DNA of 64,000 nt from Muribaculaceae bacterium (GTDB lineage Bacteria > Bacteroidota > Bacteroidia > Bacteroidales > Muribaculaceae). The stretch spans positions 1 to 64,000 of the forward strand of contig JAFQZK010000035.1 in NCBI GenBank assembly GCA_017405965.1, read 5' to 3'. Shown here one piece after another: positions 50,578 to 60,164 of the stretch (position 1 is the stretch's first letter; each line of letters starts with the position of its first letter). Position numbers and translations under genes: made by a program. The notes below the pieces were generated by a model. The model saw only the letters and a list, made by a program, of their open reading frames with translations, made no database searches and was not told where the DNA came from.

Positions 50578-51156
50578 TCAGAACAAGTGGGCGATGTTCT
50601 CGGTCATCATCTTCACGCTCATGGCCAGCAGGATGATGCCGAAGAACTTGCGTGAGAACATCATGCCGCCTTCGCCCAGCAGTTTCTGGATCTTGCCGGT
50701 ACTCTTGATGACAAGGAATACCCAGATCATGTTGATGGCCAGGCCGATAAAGATGTTGATGTCGTCATACATCGCCTTGAGCGAAATCAAGGTCGTCAGC
50801 ACGCCCGCGCCCGCAATCAGCGGGAACACCATCGGCACCATCGTCGCCCCCTTGTTGGGCGTGTTGTTCTTGAAGATTTCCACGTCGAGAATCATCTCCA
50901 GCGCCATCAGGAACATCAGGAAACCGCCTGCCGTGGCAAACGAGTGGATATCGCAGTTGAAGATGCGCAGCAGCCAGTGGCCGCCGTAGTAGAAGCCCAC
51001 CATCAACAGGGTAGAGTAGAGGGTGGCCTTGACGGCATCCACATGGCGCCCCTTCTCTCTCAACTGCAGGATGATGGGTATCGAGCCCACGATGTCGATA
51101 ATACTCAGCAATACCAGCGTTGCACTCAGAATTTGCGTGAAATTGATAGTTCCCAT
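50578..51156 (-). CDS. MarC family integral membrane protein
   Basis: 192 residues with six hydrophobic helices; MarC/YchE family (UPF0056). Typical blocks: LSIIDIVGSIPIILQL, GGHWLLRIFNCDIHSFATAGGFLMFLMALEMIL and TMVPMVFPLIAGAGVLTTLISL. Function unproven; MarC is not part of multidrug resistance despite its name. ATG 51156 chosen because the minus-strand TATCTTTG box at 51181-51188 lies upstream. Confidence 0.88.
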   Translation of the reverse strand: MGTINFTQILSATLVLLSIIDIVGSIPIILQLREKGRHVDAVKATLYSTLLMVGFYYGGHWLLRIFNCDIHSFATAGGFLMFLMALEMILDVEIFKNNTPNKGATMVPMVFPLIAGAGVLTTLISLKAMYDDINIFIGLAINMIWVFLVIKSTGKIQKLLGEGGMMFSRKFFGIILLAMSVKMMTENIAHLF

Positions 51157-51180
51157 AATTGACGTTTTATTTTTGTGCTG

Positions 51181-51188
51181 CAAAGATA
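51181..51188 (-). promoter_or_regulatory. -7 box of marC-like gene
   Basis: CAAAGATA reads TATCTTTG on the minus strand, 25 bases before ATG 51156. Confidence 0.55.
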
Positions 51189-51370
51189 CTTTTTTCCCTG
51201 TTTCCTTCCAACCGAAAAGCCCCAAAATCATGTTTTTCGGGGCCATATTTTTATCGTGGAATCTCAAATGAGCTCAAAATGATAATTTTATTTTTCAAAT
51301 AATTGAATATCAATATATTAAAAATCTAAGAATGACCATAAAATGTTGGCCGTTTTTCGTTTTTTTGTTA

Positions 51371-51378
51371 TAATTTTG
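51371..51378 (+). promoter_or_regulatory. -7 box of orphan secreted-protein gene
   Basis: TAATTTTG at 51371-51378, with TTG at 51346-51348 (22-base spacer, slightly long). ATG is at 51409. The spacer 51189-51370 is AT-rich with no other feature. Confidence 0.55.
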
Positions 51379-51408
51379 CAGCAGACAAATCACTAAAACT
51401 TTGATGTC

Positions 51409-52311
51409 ATGAAACGATTAATTATAAGCATCATTTTTGTGCTGGGTGTCGTCGTCAGTTCTATGGCTTCGGCTTATCAGGGCGACATCATCTACATAGA
51501 TGGCGAGAGGTGGACATTGATGGGGCAACCGATAGAGAGAGATTCAGCCCTTATCCATCACTTGCTGGATGTCTTGCCCAAAGAACGAAGGATTAGTTCC
51601 GGCAACTGGCAAGGTTATACCGGGTATTGGAGTATCCGTGACGGACAACTTTATCTGGATAGCATCAGGGTGGGGTTTGACTTTGACAACTCTGTAATGG
51701 CAACGACGATATTCCCTGCTAAAAACAAGGATGGAAAAGAAATACCCCCGTTTGTCCCTGCCGATGATATGCTCGAGGTCTTCCATGACTACTACGTCAA
51801 TGGCGCTATTCTGGCATCATGGATCACTGGTGAAGTAAGGGTAGCAAGAGGTCCTGTGGTCAAATACGTTCATCAGGGGTATATGCGCACCATGGAATTT
51901 GAGCAGTACTTCACTGTCAATCAGGGGAGAATAACCGACTGCGTTGCCTATCATAACAGGATTGTTGTTGGTGATTCCTGGATGAATGACCTCGGTAACA
52001 TGAACAATCTGAAATTATATGAAAAGTATCAACACATGATACCCATTCCAGTCGAGAATTATCCCGAACTGGCCGGAATCAAGGAAATCGATGTAGATGT
52101 ATCCGACATTCAGGTGGACACCTTGGGTAATCTGGTGGACTGCAGTGTGAAGATAGATTTCAAGGGTGACAATGATGAGTTGAAAGACAGGTTGTCACAG
52201 GATGTCAAAGCGGCGCTGATGAACCTCCGACCCTGGAAAGTGCTCTACATCAATAATGAATATGTGACGGACATCGAGAATTTCTGGTTCCGTTATGATT
52301 TAGAACAGTAA
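51409..52311 (+). CDS. orphan secreted protein, AT-richer than neighbours
   Basis: 300 residues with a signal peptide (MKRLIISIIFVLGVVVSSMASA). The mature part is about 280 residues of mixed alpha/beta with no motif I recognise (IIYIDGERWTLMGQPIERDSALIHHLLDVLP, GYTGYWSIRDGQLYLDSIRVGFD, then a C-terminal half with EKYQHMIPIPVENYPELAG...VKAALMNLRPWKVLYINNEYV). Codon use is visibly more AT-rich than flanking genes, which suggests a recent gain. It is alone on its strand between marC and valS. Function unknown. Confidence 0.7.
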   Translation: MKRLIISIIFVLGVVVSSMASAYQGDIIYIDGERWTLMGQPIERDSALIHHLLDVLPKERRISSGNWQGYTGYWSIRDGQLYLDSIRVGFDFDNSVMATTIFPAKNKDGKEIPPFVPADDMLEVFHDYYVNGAILASWITGEVRVARGPVVKYVHQGYMRTMEFEQYFTVNQGRITDCVAYHNRIVVGDSWMNDLGNMNNLKLYEKYQHMIPIPVENYPELAGIKEIDVDVSDIQVDTLGNLVDCSVKIDFKGDNDELKDRLSQDVKAALMNLRPWKVLYINNEYVTDIENFWFRYDLEQ

Positions 52312-52341
52312 AAAACATTTCATCATCACTTTATTTTCATT

Positions 52342-52376
52342 CGGCTGAATTGTTCCTCAGGCAATTCAGCCGTTTT
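52342..52376 (+). terminator. terminator of orphan gene
   Basis: CGGCTGAATTG (52342-52352) pairs with CAATTCAGCCG (52362-52372), then TTTT. Confidence 0.8.
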
Positions 52377-52410
52377 CTGTTGATGCTTACACCAAAAACC
52401 GCAATGTGGT

Positions 52411-52441
52411 TTTGCAGTTTGGCGCATTTTCACTACCTTTG
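52411..52441 (+). promoter_or_regulatory. promoter of valS
   Basis: TTTG at 52411-52414, 19-base spacer, TACCTTTG at 52434-52441; leader of about 46 bases before ATG 52495. Confidence 0.75.
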
Positions 52442-52494
52442 CCGTTTGAATATAATTTGAAGCAAAAAATTAAACTTTATTATAACCAAAAACA

Positions 52495-55209
52495 ATGAGC
52501 GAGAAAGAGAATACATTGGCAACCAAATACGACCCTAAAGAGGTCGAGGACAAGTGGTACAAGTATTGGGAATCGCACGACCTGTTCAAGAGCGTGCCCG
52601 ATGAGCGTGAACCCTATTGCATCGTGATTCCGCCCCCCAACGTGACGGGTGTGCTGCACATGGGACACATGCTCAACAATACGATTCAGGACATCCTCAT
52701 CCGCCGTGCGCGCATGGAGGGAAAGAATGCCCTGTGGGTCCCCGGTACCGACCATGCCTCGATCGCTACCGAGGCCAAGGTGGTGAAACGCCTGGCCGAG
52801 CAGGGTATCCGCAAGCGTGACCTCACGCGTGACGAGTTCCTCAAGCATGCCTGGGACTGGACCCACGAGCATGGTGGCATCATCCTGCAGCAGCTCAGGA
52901 AATTGGGTGCCTCCTGTGACTGGAGCCGCACGGCCTTCACCATGGACGAGACGCGCAGCAAGAGCGTGTTGAAGGTCTTTGTCGACCTTTATGACAAGGG
53001 CTACATCTACCGTGGCCTGCGCATGGTGAACTGGGACCCCAAGGCCCAGACCGCCCTGAGCAACGAGGAGGTCATCTACCACGAGGAGAAGAGCCATCTG
53101 TATTACCTCAAATACTATGTTGACGGTCTGCAGTCCCTCGAGAACGAGGATCAGCTGCTTGCCGAGGGCAACATCATCCACAAGGACGAGAAGGGCTACT
53201 ATGCCGTGGTCGCCACCACACGTCCCGAGACCATCATGGGCGATACCGCCATGTGCATCAACCCCAAGGATCCCAAGAACCAGTGGCTCAAGGGCCGCAA
53301 GGTCATCGTGCCCCTCGTTGGTCGCGTAATCAAGGTCATTGAGGACCGCTATGTGGAAATCGAGTTCGGTACGGGCTGCTTGAAGGTGACCCCTGCCCAT
53401 GACCCCAACGACTACGTCCTGGGCAAGACGCACAATCTGGAGACCATCGACATCTTCAATGCCGATGCCACCATCAGCGAGCAGTCACCGCTGTACGTCG
53501 GCATGGACCGCATGGAGTGCCGCAAGGTGATTGTCGAGGACTTGAAGGCTGCCGGATTGATTGAGAAGATCGAGGACTACGAGAACAAGGTGGGCTACAG
53601 CGAGCGCAACAGCGACACCGCCGTCGAGCCGCGCCTGTGCATGCAGTGGTTCTTGAAGATGAAGCACTTTGCCGACATCGCACTGCCCTGTGTAAAGAAC
53701 GACGAACTCAAGTTCCATCCCGCCAAGTATAAGAACATTTATAATGTATGGCTCGAGGGCATTCAGGACTGGTGCATCTCGCGCCAGCTCTGGTGGGGCC
53801 ACCGCATTCCTGCCTACTTCCTGCCCACCGAGGACGAGGAGAAGGAGGTCTATGTAGTTGCCTTGAACGAGGAAGAGGCTCTGGAGAAGGCCCGCAAGAT
53901 TCCCGGATACGAGAACATCGAGGCCAGCCAGCTGCGTCACGACGAGGATGCCCTCGACACGTGGTTCAGCTCTTGGCTGTGGCCCATCTCGCTGTTCGAC
54001 GGCATCAACAACCCCGGCAACGAGGAAATCAAGTACTACTATCCCACCAACGACCTGGTGACTGCCCCCGACATCATCTTCTTCTGGGTGGCTCGCATGA
54101 TCATGGCGGGTTACGAGTACATGGGCGACATGCCTTTCCGCAATGTTTATTTCACCGGTGTCGTTCGCGACAAGTTGGGCCGCAAGATGTCCAAGTCGCT
54201 CGGCAACTCGCCCGACCCGTTGATGCTGATCGATAAGTTCGGTGCCGATGGCGTGCGCATGGGTCTGATGTTGGCAGCTCCTGCCGGCAACGACATCCTC
54301 TATGATGACGCGCTGTGTGAGCAGGGACGTAACTTCAACAACAAGATTTGGAACGCCTTCCGCCTCGTCAAGGGTTGGGAGGTGGCCGATGTCGAGCAGC
54401 CCGAGGCGAGCCGTCAGGCTGTGGAGTGGTTCCGCAACCAGCTCAACGATGCCCTGGCAACTGTCAAGGACCACTTCTCGAAGTTCCGCCTGAGCGATGC
54501 CATGATGGTGCTCTACCGTCTGTTCTGGGAGGAGTTCTCGGCATGGTATCTCGAAGCTGTGAAGCCTGCCTTCGGTCAGCCGATGGATCGCGCCACGATG
54601 ACTGCCACGCTCGAGTTCTTCGACATGCTGCTGCGTCTGCTGCATCCGTTCATGCCGTTCATCACCGAGGAGCTGTGGCAGCACCTTGACGATCGCAAGG
54701 ACGGCGAGAGCATCATGTATGCCCTGATTCCTGAGCCCCAGCAGGCCGACGAGTCATTGCTCAAGGCAATGGCCGATGTCAAGGAGATCGTCGCCGGTGT
54801 GCGCAATGTGCGCAAGCAGAAGAATCTGCCCAACAAGGAGCAGCTTACCCTGCAGGCCGTCGGTGGCTTGAACAACCCGCTTGAGGCCATCATCATCAAG
54901 CTTGCCGGACTCGAGAAGATTGAGGCTGTCACCGAGAAGGATCCCACCGCTGCCGCCTTTATGGTCGGCACCGCCGAATTTGCTGTGCCTGTTGCCGGCA
55001 GCATCGACGTCGAGGAGGAGATCAAGAAACTCGAGGCCGATCTGGAATACACCCGCGGCTTCCTGGCCAGCGTCGATAAGAAGCTGAGCAACGAGCGCTT
55101 CGTCGCCAATGCCCCCGAGGCCGTTGTCGCCAACGAGCGCAAGAAGAAAGCCGATGCCGAGAGCAAGATCGCCACGATGGAGCAAGCCCTCCAGGCTTTG
55201 AAGAAGTAA
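52495..55209 (+). CDS. valS: valyl-tRNA synthetase
   Basis: 904 residues. Class I synthetase that charges tRNA-Val. HIGH motif as HMGH at 55-58 ([16 protein letters not shown]), KMSKS at 564-568 ([14 protein letters not shown]), the CP1 editing domain in between (about 185-450, with [13 protein letters not shown]), an anticodon-binding helical domain (about 620-830) and a C-terminal coiled coil (about 840-904) typical of ValS. Length is normal. Single gene with its own promoter and terminator. Confidence 0.98.
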   Translation: MSEKENTLATKYDPKEVEDKWYKYWESHDLFKSVPDEREPYCIVIPPPNVTGVLHMGHMLNNTIQDILIRRARMEGKNALWVPGTDHASIATEAKVVKRLAEQGIRKRDLTRDEFLKHAWDWTHEHGGIILQQLRKLGASCDWSRTAFTMDETRSKSVLKVFVDLYDKGYIYRGLRMVNWDPKAQTALSNEEVIYHEEKSHLYYLKYYVDGLQSLENEDQLLAEGNIIHKDEKGYYAVVATTRPETIMGDTAMCINPKDPKNQWLKGRKVIVPLVGRVIKVIEDRYVEIEFGTGCLKVTPAHDPNDYVLGKTHNLETIDIFNADATISEQSPLYVGMDRMECRKVIVEDLKAAGLIEKIEDYENKVGYSERNSDTAVEPRLCMQWFLKMKHFADIALPCVKNDELKFHPAKYKNIYNVWLEGIQDWCISRQLWWGHRIPAYFLPTEDEEKEVYVVALNEEEALEKARKIPGYENIEASQLRHDEDALDTWFSSWLWPISLFDGINNPGNEEIKYYYPTNDLVTAPDIIFFWVARMIMAGYEYMGDMPFRNVYFTGVVRDKLGRKMSKSLGNSPDPLMLIDKFGADGVRMGLMLAAPAGNDILYDDALCEQGRNFNNKIWNAFRLVKGWEVADVEQPEASRQAVEWFRNQLNDALATVKDHFSKFRLSDAMMVLYRLFWEEFSAWYLEAVKPAFGQPMDRATMTATLEFFDMLLRLLHPFMPFITEELWQHLDDRKDGESIMYALIPEPQQADESLLKAMADVKEIVAGVRNVRKQKNLPNKEQLTLQAVGGLNNPLEAIIIKLAGLEKIEAVTEKDPTAAAFMVGTAEFAVPVAGSIDVEEEIKKLEADLEYTRGFLASVDKKLSNERFVANAPEAVVANERKKKADAESKIATMEQALQALKK

Positions 55210-55210
55210 T

Positions 55211-55242
55211 AATAATTGCGTCCCTGTCGGGGCGCAATTATT
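55211..55242 (+). terminator. terminator of valS
   Basis: AATAATTGCGTCCC pairs with GGGGCGCAATTATT around a TGTC loop (55211-55242). Confidence 0.75.
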
Positions 55243-55277
55243 TGATTAGAGTTTAGTGATTAGAGATTAGAGAGAAT

Positions 55278-55736
55278 ATGGAGAATTCAATTTTGAAACC
55301 CGGTATTCCCGTTGCTTTGTGCAATGACCATGCCGGCTATCCCGTCAAGGAAGCTGTTAAGCGCTGGCTTGAGGGCCAGGGCATTGCCTGCAAGGACTTC
55401 GGTACCTATAACGAGGAGAGTTGTGATTATCCCGATTTCGCCCATCCGTGTGCGGCTGCTGTCGAGAGCGGGGAGTGCTATCCCGGCATCGCTGTCTGTG
55501 GCAGTGGCGAGGGTATCAACATCACGCTGAACAAGCACCAGGGTGTGCGCTCGGCACTGTGCTGGCGCCTGGCGGTTGCGCGTCTTGCCCGTCAGCACAA
55601 CGACGCCAATGTCATCGCTATGCCGGGCCGTTTCGTCACCGATGAAGAAGCTATCGCCATGGTCGAGGCTTTCCTGACCACCCCTTACGAGGGTGGCCGT
55701 CACCAGCGTCGCATCGACAAGATTCCCGTCAGATAG
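55278..55736 (+). CDS. rpiB: ribose-5-phosphate isomerase B
   Basis: 152 residues; LacAB/RpiB family, interconverts ribulose-5- and ribose-5-phosphate in the pentose pathway. Visible features: ALCNDHAG near the N-terminus, the phosphate loop CGSGEGI (about 75-81) and the active-site cysteine region VRSALCWRLAVARLARQHNDANVIAMPGR. Ends at a strong terminator. Confidence 0.93.
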   Translation: MENSILKPGIPVALCNDHAGYPVKEAVKRWLEGQGIACKDFGTYNEESCDYPDFAHPCAAAVESGECYPGIAVCGSGEGINITLNKHQGVRSALCWRLAVARLARQHNDANVIAMPGRFVTDEEAIAMVEAFLTTPYEGGRHQRRIDKIPVR

Positions 55737-55759
55737 GCAATCCAACCCTTGATAAAATG

Positions 55760-55799
55760 ACAGCACGTTCTCGACGCTATCGCGAGAACGTGCTGTTTT
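55760..55799 (+). terminator. terminator of rpiB
   Basis: ACAGCACGTTCTCG (55760-55773) pairs with CGAGAACGTGCTGT (55783-55796), then T-run. A second small palindrome GCGAGCAGTCTGCTCGC follows at 55806-55822. Confidence 0.85.
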
Positions 55800-55839
55800 A
55801 GTATTGCGAGCAGTCTGCTCGCATGAGTTGTTGTAACCC

Positions 55840-58191
55840 TTACTTCACCACAACCTTGCGTGAACGGCTCTCGCTGGTGACCATATAGGTGCCGCGGGGC
55901 AGGTCAACGATGCCTTGCGTAGCAATAGTGGCTACCCTGTTGGCATCCAGGTCATAGACCTCGAGCATCTCGCTCTGTGGATTGATCACCTTGATACCTC
56001 CCTGGCACGGCATGGCATTCCACATCATGGCCTCGCCGTTGTCGGTGAGCACGAGATTGATGAGGGCTGTCACATCCGAGATGTTGACGCTGCCGTCATG
56101 ATTCACGTCAGCAGCTTGATCGTCAAAGGGATTCACGGCACTGCCCATCATGAAGTTGATGAGTGTGATCACGTCGCTGATGTTCACCTGGCCATCCATA
56201 TTCACGTCGCCGATGAGGGAAGCGGGAAGGGTTACTTCACCTGCCACGTCGGCATAGGCGGTCACCGTGCCCGTTGTTGCCGTGATGGTGCCTTCGTAGC
56301 TACCTTCATCGCTTGTGTCGGCCAAGCGTACGTAGAACGTCTCACCCGAGGCGTCGAGGGTGAGTGATGTCGACCACGATTGTTGCTCAAGGCTCAGCTC
56401 GAAATTATCATCTACCGTGACGGTCACGGGGTCGTTATTGTTCTCGGTGATGACGGTGACTTCACTGATTGAAGACTCTCCTCCACGAACCGCTGTCAAT
56501 GCGCTGATTGTACCACCGAAATAGATTTGCGGGGTCACGGGATCCTGCTGGACTGCATACACGGCAATGTCGTCGATATTCATGCGTGCACCTGCGGTCT
56601 GCTGGAACTTGAAACGCACGTTCTCGGTCGTGTTCAGCGCGTAGGAGTATTGGGTGAATGTGTGGGTCAGGGCCAGTTCATCAATCAGAGTCCAGGTCGA
56701 GCCGCCATTGGTGCTGTAGAGCACTTGAACCGTGGCATCGGCCTCGGTCGTGCCGTAGGTTGCGGCATAGAACGAGATTCCCGAAGTACCGGCGACATCT
56801 TGCCGCATCTCGATATAGGACGTGGAGTTTTTGCCGAAACGGCAGCCGATTTGTCCGTTCCAGTGGTCATTGGTTTGAGCAAAAATGCTGGCATTGTTGA
56901 AGTACCATGTGAAAGCGGCGCCCTGCACTTCTTTCACCCAATAGCCGCCGCTCTCGCAGCCTTCCCAGTCCTCGATGATGCAGTCTCCGGTGGGATTGAT
57001 GGGATCTTCGGGATTGACGGGGTCATCGCCTGACTGTTCCTTGCCTGAGATGAGGTTGTACGTGCGGCTCACCTCGCTGCTCGAGAGGGTTAATGTGCCG
57101 GTGGCTTCTTCTTCGTTGCCGCTGTAGGTCACTACGATGCTGGTTCCGTTGTTCACCGCATCGGCACTCAAGGTGGCGGGAGTGACACTGAAGTTGGCAC
57201 CGCTCACGGTCACGGTAAGCGCCTGACTCAAGTAAGCACCCTTAACAGTGATGGTCTTGCTGATGCTGTTGCCTGCAAGAGGGATGATGCCCAGGTTGAT
57301 GCTCTGGCCGCTGGTGGGCTGGGTGATGACGGGGTTGGTCACGACTGCACCGTCGCCTGTCCACACTTGTCCCTGCCTGTTGCCCCAGATGTGCTCGGCC
57401 AACTCGGGGTGGTCGATGAAGGGGTTACGGTTGCCCTGCCATGCATGGGCATAGCAGTTGCGAGTCGTTTCTTTCTCGCTCACGGGGTCCAGACGGTGCC
57501 ACTCCATGAGCAGACCTATGGCGTAGGTCGTGAATACGGGATAGCTGTTGCCCGCAAAGAATGAGGAACCGTTGGCCTTGGTCCAAGTGCTGATGACGTT
57601 GTTGTAGCATGCCGCCATGTAGAAATAGGCGCGGGCAAAGTCACCCTTGTATTCGTCGTCGGGCTCAAAAACGACACCCGAGTATCCCGCGTGTGTGCTG
57701 GAGCCCTTGCGGCCCTTGGCAACATACTGGCCATTGGTCAGGCGGGTGCCGCCCTCGCAAACGCCGTAGGGATAGTTAGAGCGCTGGTTGTTGACATAGC
57801 CGTCGGTTGGCACGATGTTGAAAATGTCGCTGTATTGTGCCTGTTTGCTGCCTCCCCACCAGCTTGACGGCACACTGTGCTCGCGGTTGATGCAGTCGCC
57901 GATGGCGCTGTAGCTACCACACTTGTTGCTGTAGGTGTATTTGTCGTAGTTGCTGTACATGTCGATATAATAGCCGTTGGGATCGGTGTCGGTATCGGCA
58001 TAGGCATTCCACAAGCCGTCATAGCCGATGTTGGTATGGCTCGTGATGATGTTGTACAGTGCGGTCAGCAGGGCCTCGTCGCTCTTGTTCAGCGCATTGG
58101 CGTAGTAGTCGCTCGGACAGGGTTTCGGATCTTTGGCATTAGCTGCCAGCACTATGGCCATCATGGCCACGGTCATGAGAAACTGTTTCAT
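55840..58191 (-). CDS. secreted endonuclease I family protein with dockerin and T9SS-like tail
   Basis: 783 residues. Signal peptide (1-19), endonuclease I (EndA/NucM-like) domain about 25-285 with catalytic REHSVPSSWW at 103-112 (His105) and FNIVPTDGYVNNQRSNYPYG. Then BACON/Ig-like modules, a jelly-roll-like domain (about 408-548, EDWEGCESGGYWVKEVQG...), and a dockerin-like pair (about 657-715, GDVNMDGQVNISDVITLI, ADVNHDGSVNISDVTALI). The last 60 residues (QSEMLEVYDLDANRVATIATQGIVDLPRGTYMVTS...) resemble a T9SS sorting domain. It degrades extracellular DNA. Tandem with a paralogue 149 bases away. Confidence 0.87.
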   Translation of the reverse strand: MKQFLMTVAMMAIVLAANAKDPKPCPSDYYANALNKSDEALLTALYNIITSHTNIGYDGLWNAYADTDTDPNGYYIDMYSNYDKYTYSNKCGSYSAIGDCINREHSVPSSWWGGSKQAQYSDIFNIVPTDGYVNNQRSNYPYGVCEGGTRLTNGQYVAKGRKGSSTHAGYSGVVFEPDDEYKGDFARAYFYMAACYNNVISTWTKANGSSFFAGNSYPVFTTYAIGLLMEWHRLDPVSEKETTRNCYAHAWQGNRNPFIDHPELAEHIWGNRQGQVWTGDGAVVTNPVITQPTSGQSINLGIIPLAGNSISKTITVKGAYLSQALTVTVSGANFSVTPATLSADAVNNGTSIVVTYSGNEEEATGTLTLSSSEVSRTYNLISGKEQSGDDPVNPEDPINPTGDCIIEDWEGCESGGYWVKEVQGAAFTWYFNNASIFAQTNDHWNGQIGCRFGKNSTSYIEMRQDVAGTSGISFYAATYGTTEADATVQVLYSTNGGSTWTLIDELALTHTFTQYSYALNTTENVRFKFQQTAGARMNIDDIAVYAVQQDPVTPQIYFGGTISALTAVRGGESSISEVTVITENNNDPVTVTVDDNFELSLEQQSWSTSLTLDASGETFYVRLADTSDEGSYEGTITATTGTVTAYADVAGEVTLPASLIGDVNMDGQVNISDVITLINFMMGSAVNPFDDQAADVNHDGSVNISDVTALINLVLTDNGEAMMWNAMPCQGGIKVINPQSEMLEVYDLDANRVATIATQGIVDLPRGTYMVTSESRSRKVVVK

Positions 58192-58340
58192 AGTTTAAGT
58201 TAATGGTGTGAGTGTTAATTAAATGAATGATAGTTAATCGTTGTGTATTGTATGCCATGCAGCCCGTTGAAAACGCTTCTTGGGATGATAGGATCTCAAC
58301 GGGTTGCATGCATAAAATTCGGTGGTTGGGGTAGTATCGT

Positions 58341-60137
58341 TTATGACCCCAGGATGATGTCGATGACCGAGTTGACATCAGCGATGTTCACCTCAGCATC
58401 ATCGTTCACGTCACAATTGTTATCGCTATTGCCGCTCAGGATGACGTCGATGATGGCATTGACGTCGGCGATGTTCACTTCACCGTCATGGTTCACGTCT
58501 CCCTTGGGCCATTTCTCTTCCACGTGGCGATAGATGGTGATATCGTCAATGATGACGCGTGAACCAGATACCTGACTGATGCCGAAGCGCAAGGGCCAAG
58601 AGCTCTCGACCTCCAGTATATACTGCTGTAGGGCGCCCCTTGTAACAGTAACCACGTCTAGTCCATACCATGAGCTGCCATTGTCGGTGCTGTAAGATAC
58701 TGAAAGTTCGGCATCACTGTCATTACCAAAGCAGGTAGCATAGAATCCTATGGCAGTTACATCCTCCACACTCTCCAGCATGCTGATGGCACTGTTGCTG
58801 GTTTTGCCAAGTCGGCATGAACGCTCGCCATGACTCATACTGTCATCCCAAATGCCGGCATCCCTGAAATACCAGAGGAAGGCGTTGCCCTGCACCTGCT
58901 TTGTCCAATAGCCGCCGGTCGTGCAGCCTTCCCAGTCCTCGGTGATGTCGCCAGTTTCTACGGGCGGAGGCGTCACTCCTTGATCATCGGCCGTGGCGGT
59001 GATTGTGAATGTGGTGGTTACCTCATCGTTGCTCAGCGTGATGCTATTCTCAAAGGTGCCTGCTTTTTCAGCAGTGAAACTGATGACAAACGAGGTTCCG
59101 CTGTTCACATCCGCTGGATTGAAAGCGACAGCGCTGACATAGAAATTCACATTGTCACTCATCGACAAAGAGAGCCACTTGGTCAGGCCATTGCCCTTGA
59201 CCGTAACGGTGTAATGCAACTGAGTGCCCACAATGGTCGTGTCCATGTCGAACGTGGAACCGTTTGCCGGTGCTGTAATGGTGGCAGGTATCTCACCGCC
59301 ACTGCCGTTCCAGGGCTGTCCTTGCAGATTTCCCCAGATGTACTCGGCGAGCTCGGGATGGTCGATGAACGGGTTGCGGTTGCCCTGGATACCATAGATG
59401 GCTTCGTTGCGCTTGATTTCCTTATCGCTCACGGGGTCCAGGCGGGTCCACTCCATCAGCATGTTGATGGTCCAGGTCGAGAAGGCTTTGTACTTGTTGG
59501 TCGTATAGTCGAGTTGGGGACTGCCGGGCCAACTGGGCAATTCATTCTTGTAGCAGGTGGCCATATAAAAATAGGTGCGGGCAAGGTCGCCCTTATACTC
59601 GTCATCGGGTTCAAATACGGTGCCTGAATAGCCAGGATAGGTGCATGGGCCTGATTTGCCCTTGGCGACATAGCTGCCATAGGTCAAACGTGTACCGTTG
59701 GCGCAAACGCCATACGGGTCATTGTCTCGCTGGCTGTTCACCTTGATGTCGGTGGGATAGACATGGAACACGTCGGTGTTCATGGGAGACACAGCGCCAC
59801 CAAACCAACTGCGGGGAAAACTGTGCTCGCGGTTATAGCCCTCGCCCACATGCGACGCCGAGGATCCGTTGTCGCTAGGCCGATAGCGGCAATTACTGTA
59901 GATGTCGATGATGTAGCCTTGGTTATCAACATCGGCGATGGCAAAAGCATTCAGCAGGCCACTGCTGTAGGATACTTCCTTGTGGCTGCGGATGGTACTG
60001 CACAATGCCGACATCAGGTTCTCGTCACTCTTGCCCAAGGCCTTGTTGTAATACCCTTTGGGCTCTGTGGCGAGAGCCGGCTGGATAGCAATGACAATTG
60101 CTGCAAGCAGGATGAATAATCGTGTAGTCCGGTTCAT
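58341..60137 (-). CDS. secreted endonuclease I family protein with dockerin
   Basis: 598 residues and a paralogue of the gene at 55840. Signal peptide (1-24), endonuclease I domain about 25-275 with REHSFPRSWF at 103-112 (His105, same position), Ig-like module (about 280-390), a jelly-roll domain (about 400-540, EDWEGCTTGGYWTKQVQGNAFLWYF), then a C-terminal dockerin-like pair (about 544-598, GDVNHDGEVNIADVNAII, CDVNDDAEVNIADVNSVI). It lacks the T9SS-like tail of its neighbour. Probably transcribed with it. Confidence 0.87.
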   Translation of the reverse strand: MNRTTRLFILLAAIVIAIQPALATEPKGYYNKALGKSDENLMSALCSTIRSHKEVSYSSGLLNAFAIADVDNQGYIIDIYSNCRYRPSDNGSSASHVGEGYNREHSFPRSWFGGAVSPMNTDVFHVYPTDIKVNSQRDNDPYGVCANGTRLTYGSYVAKGKSGPCTYPGYSGTVFEPDDEYKGDLARTYFYMATCYKNELPSWPGSPQLDYTTNKYKAFSTWTINMLMEWTRLDPVSDKEIKRNEAIYGIQGNRNPFIDHPELAEYIWGNLQGQPWNGSGGEIPATITAPANGSTFDMDTTIVGTQLHYTVTVKGNGLTKWLSLSMSDNVNFYVSAVAFNPADVNSGTSFVISFTAEKAGTFENSITLSNDEVTTTFTITATADDQGVTPPPVETGDITEDWEGCTTGGYWTKQVQGNAFLWYFRDAGIWDDSMSHGERSCRLGKTSNSAISMLESVEDVTAIGFYATCFGNDSDAELSVSYSTDNGSSWYGLDVVTVTRGALQQYILEVESSWPLRFGISQVSGSRVIIDDITIYRHVEEKWPKGDVNHDGEVNIADVNAIIDVILSGNSDNNCDVNDDAEVNIADVNSVIDIILGS

Positions 60138-60164
60138 GATGGTTCTGAAAAGTTGAATAGTGGA

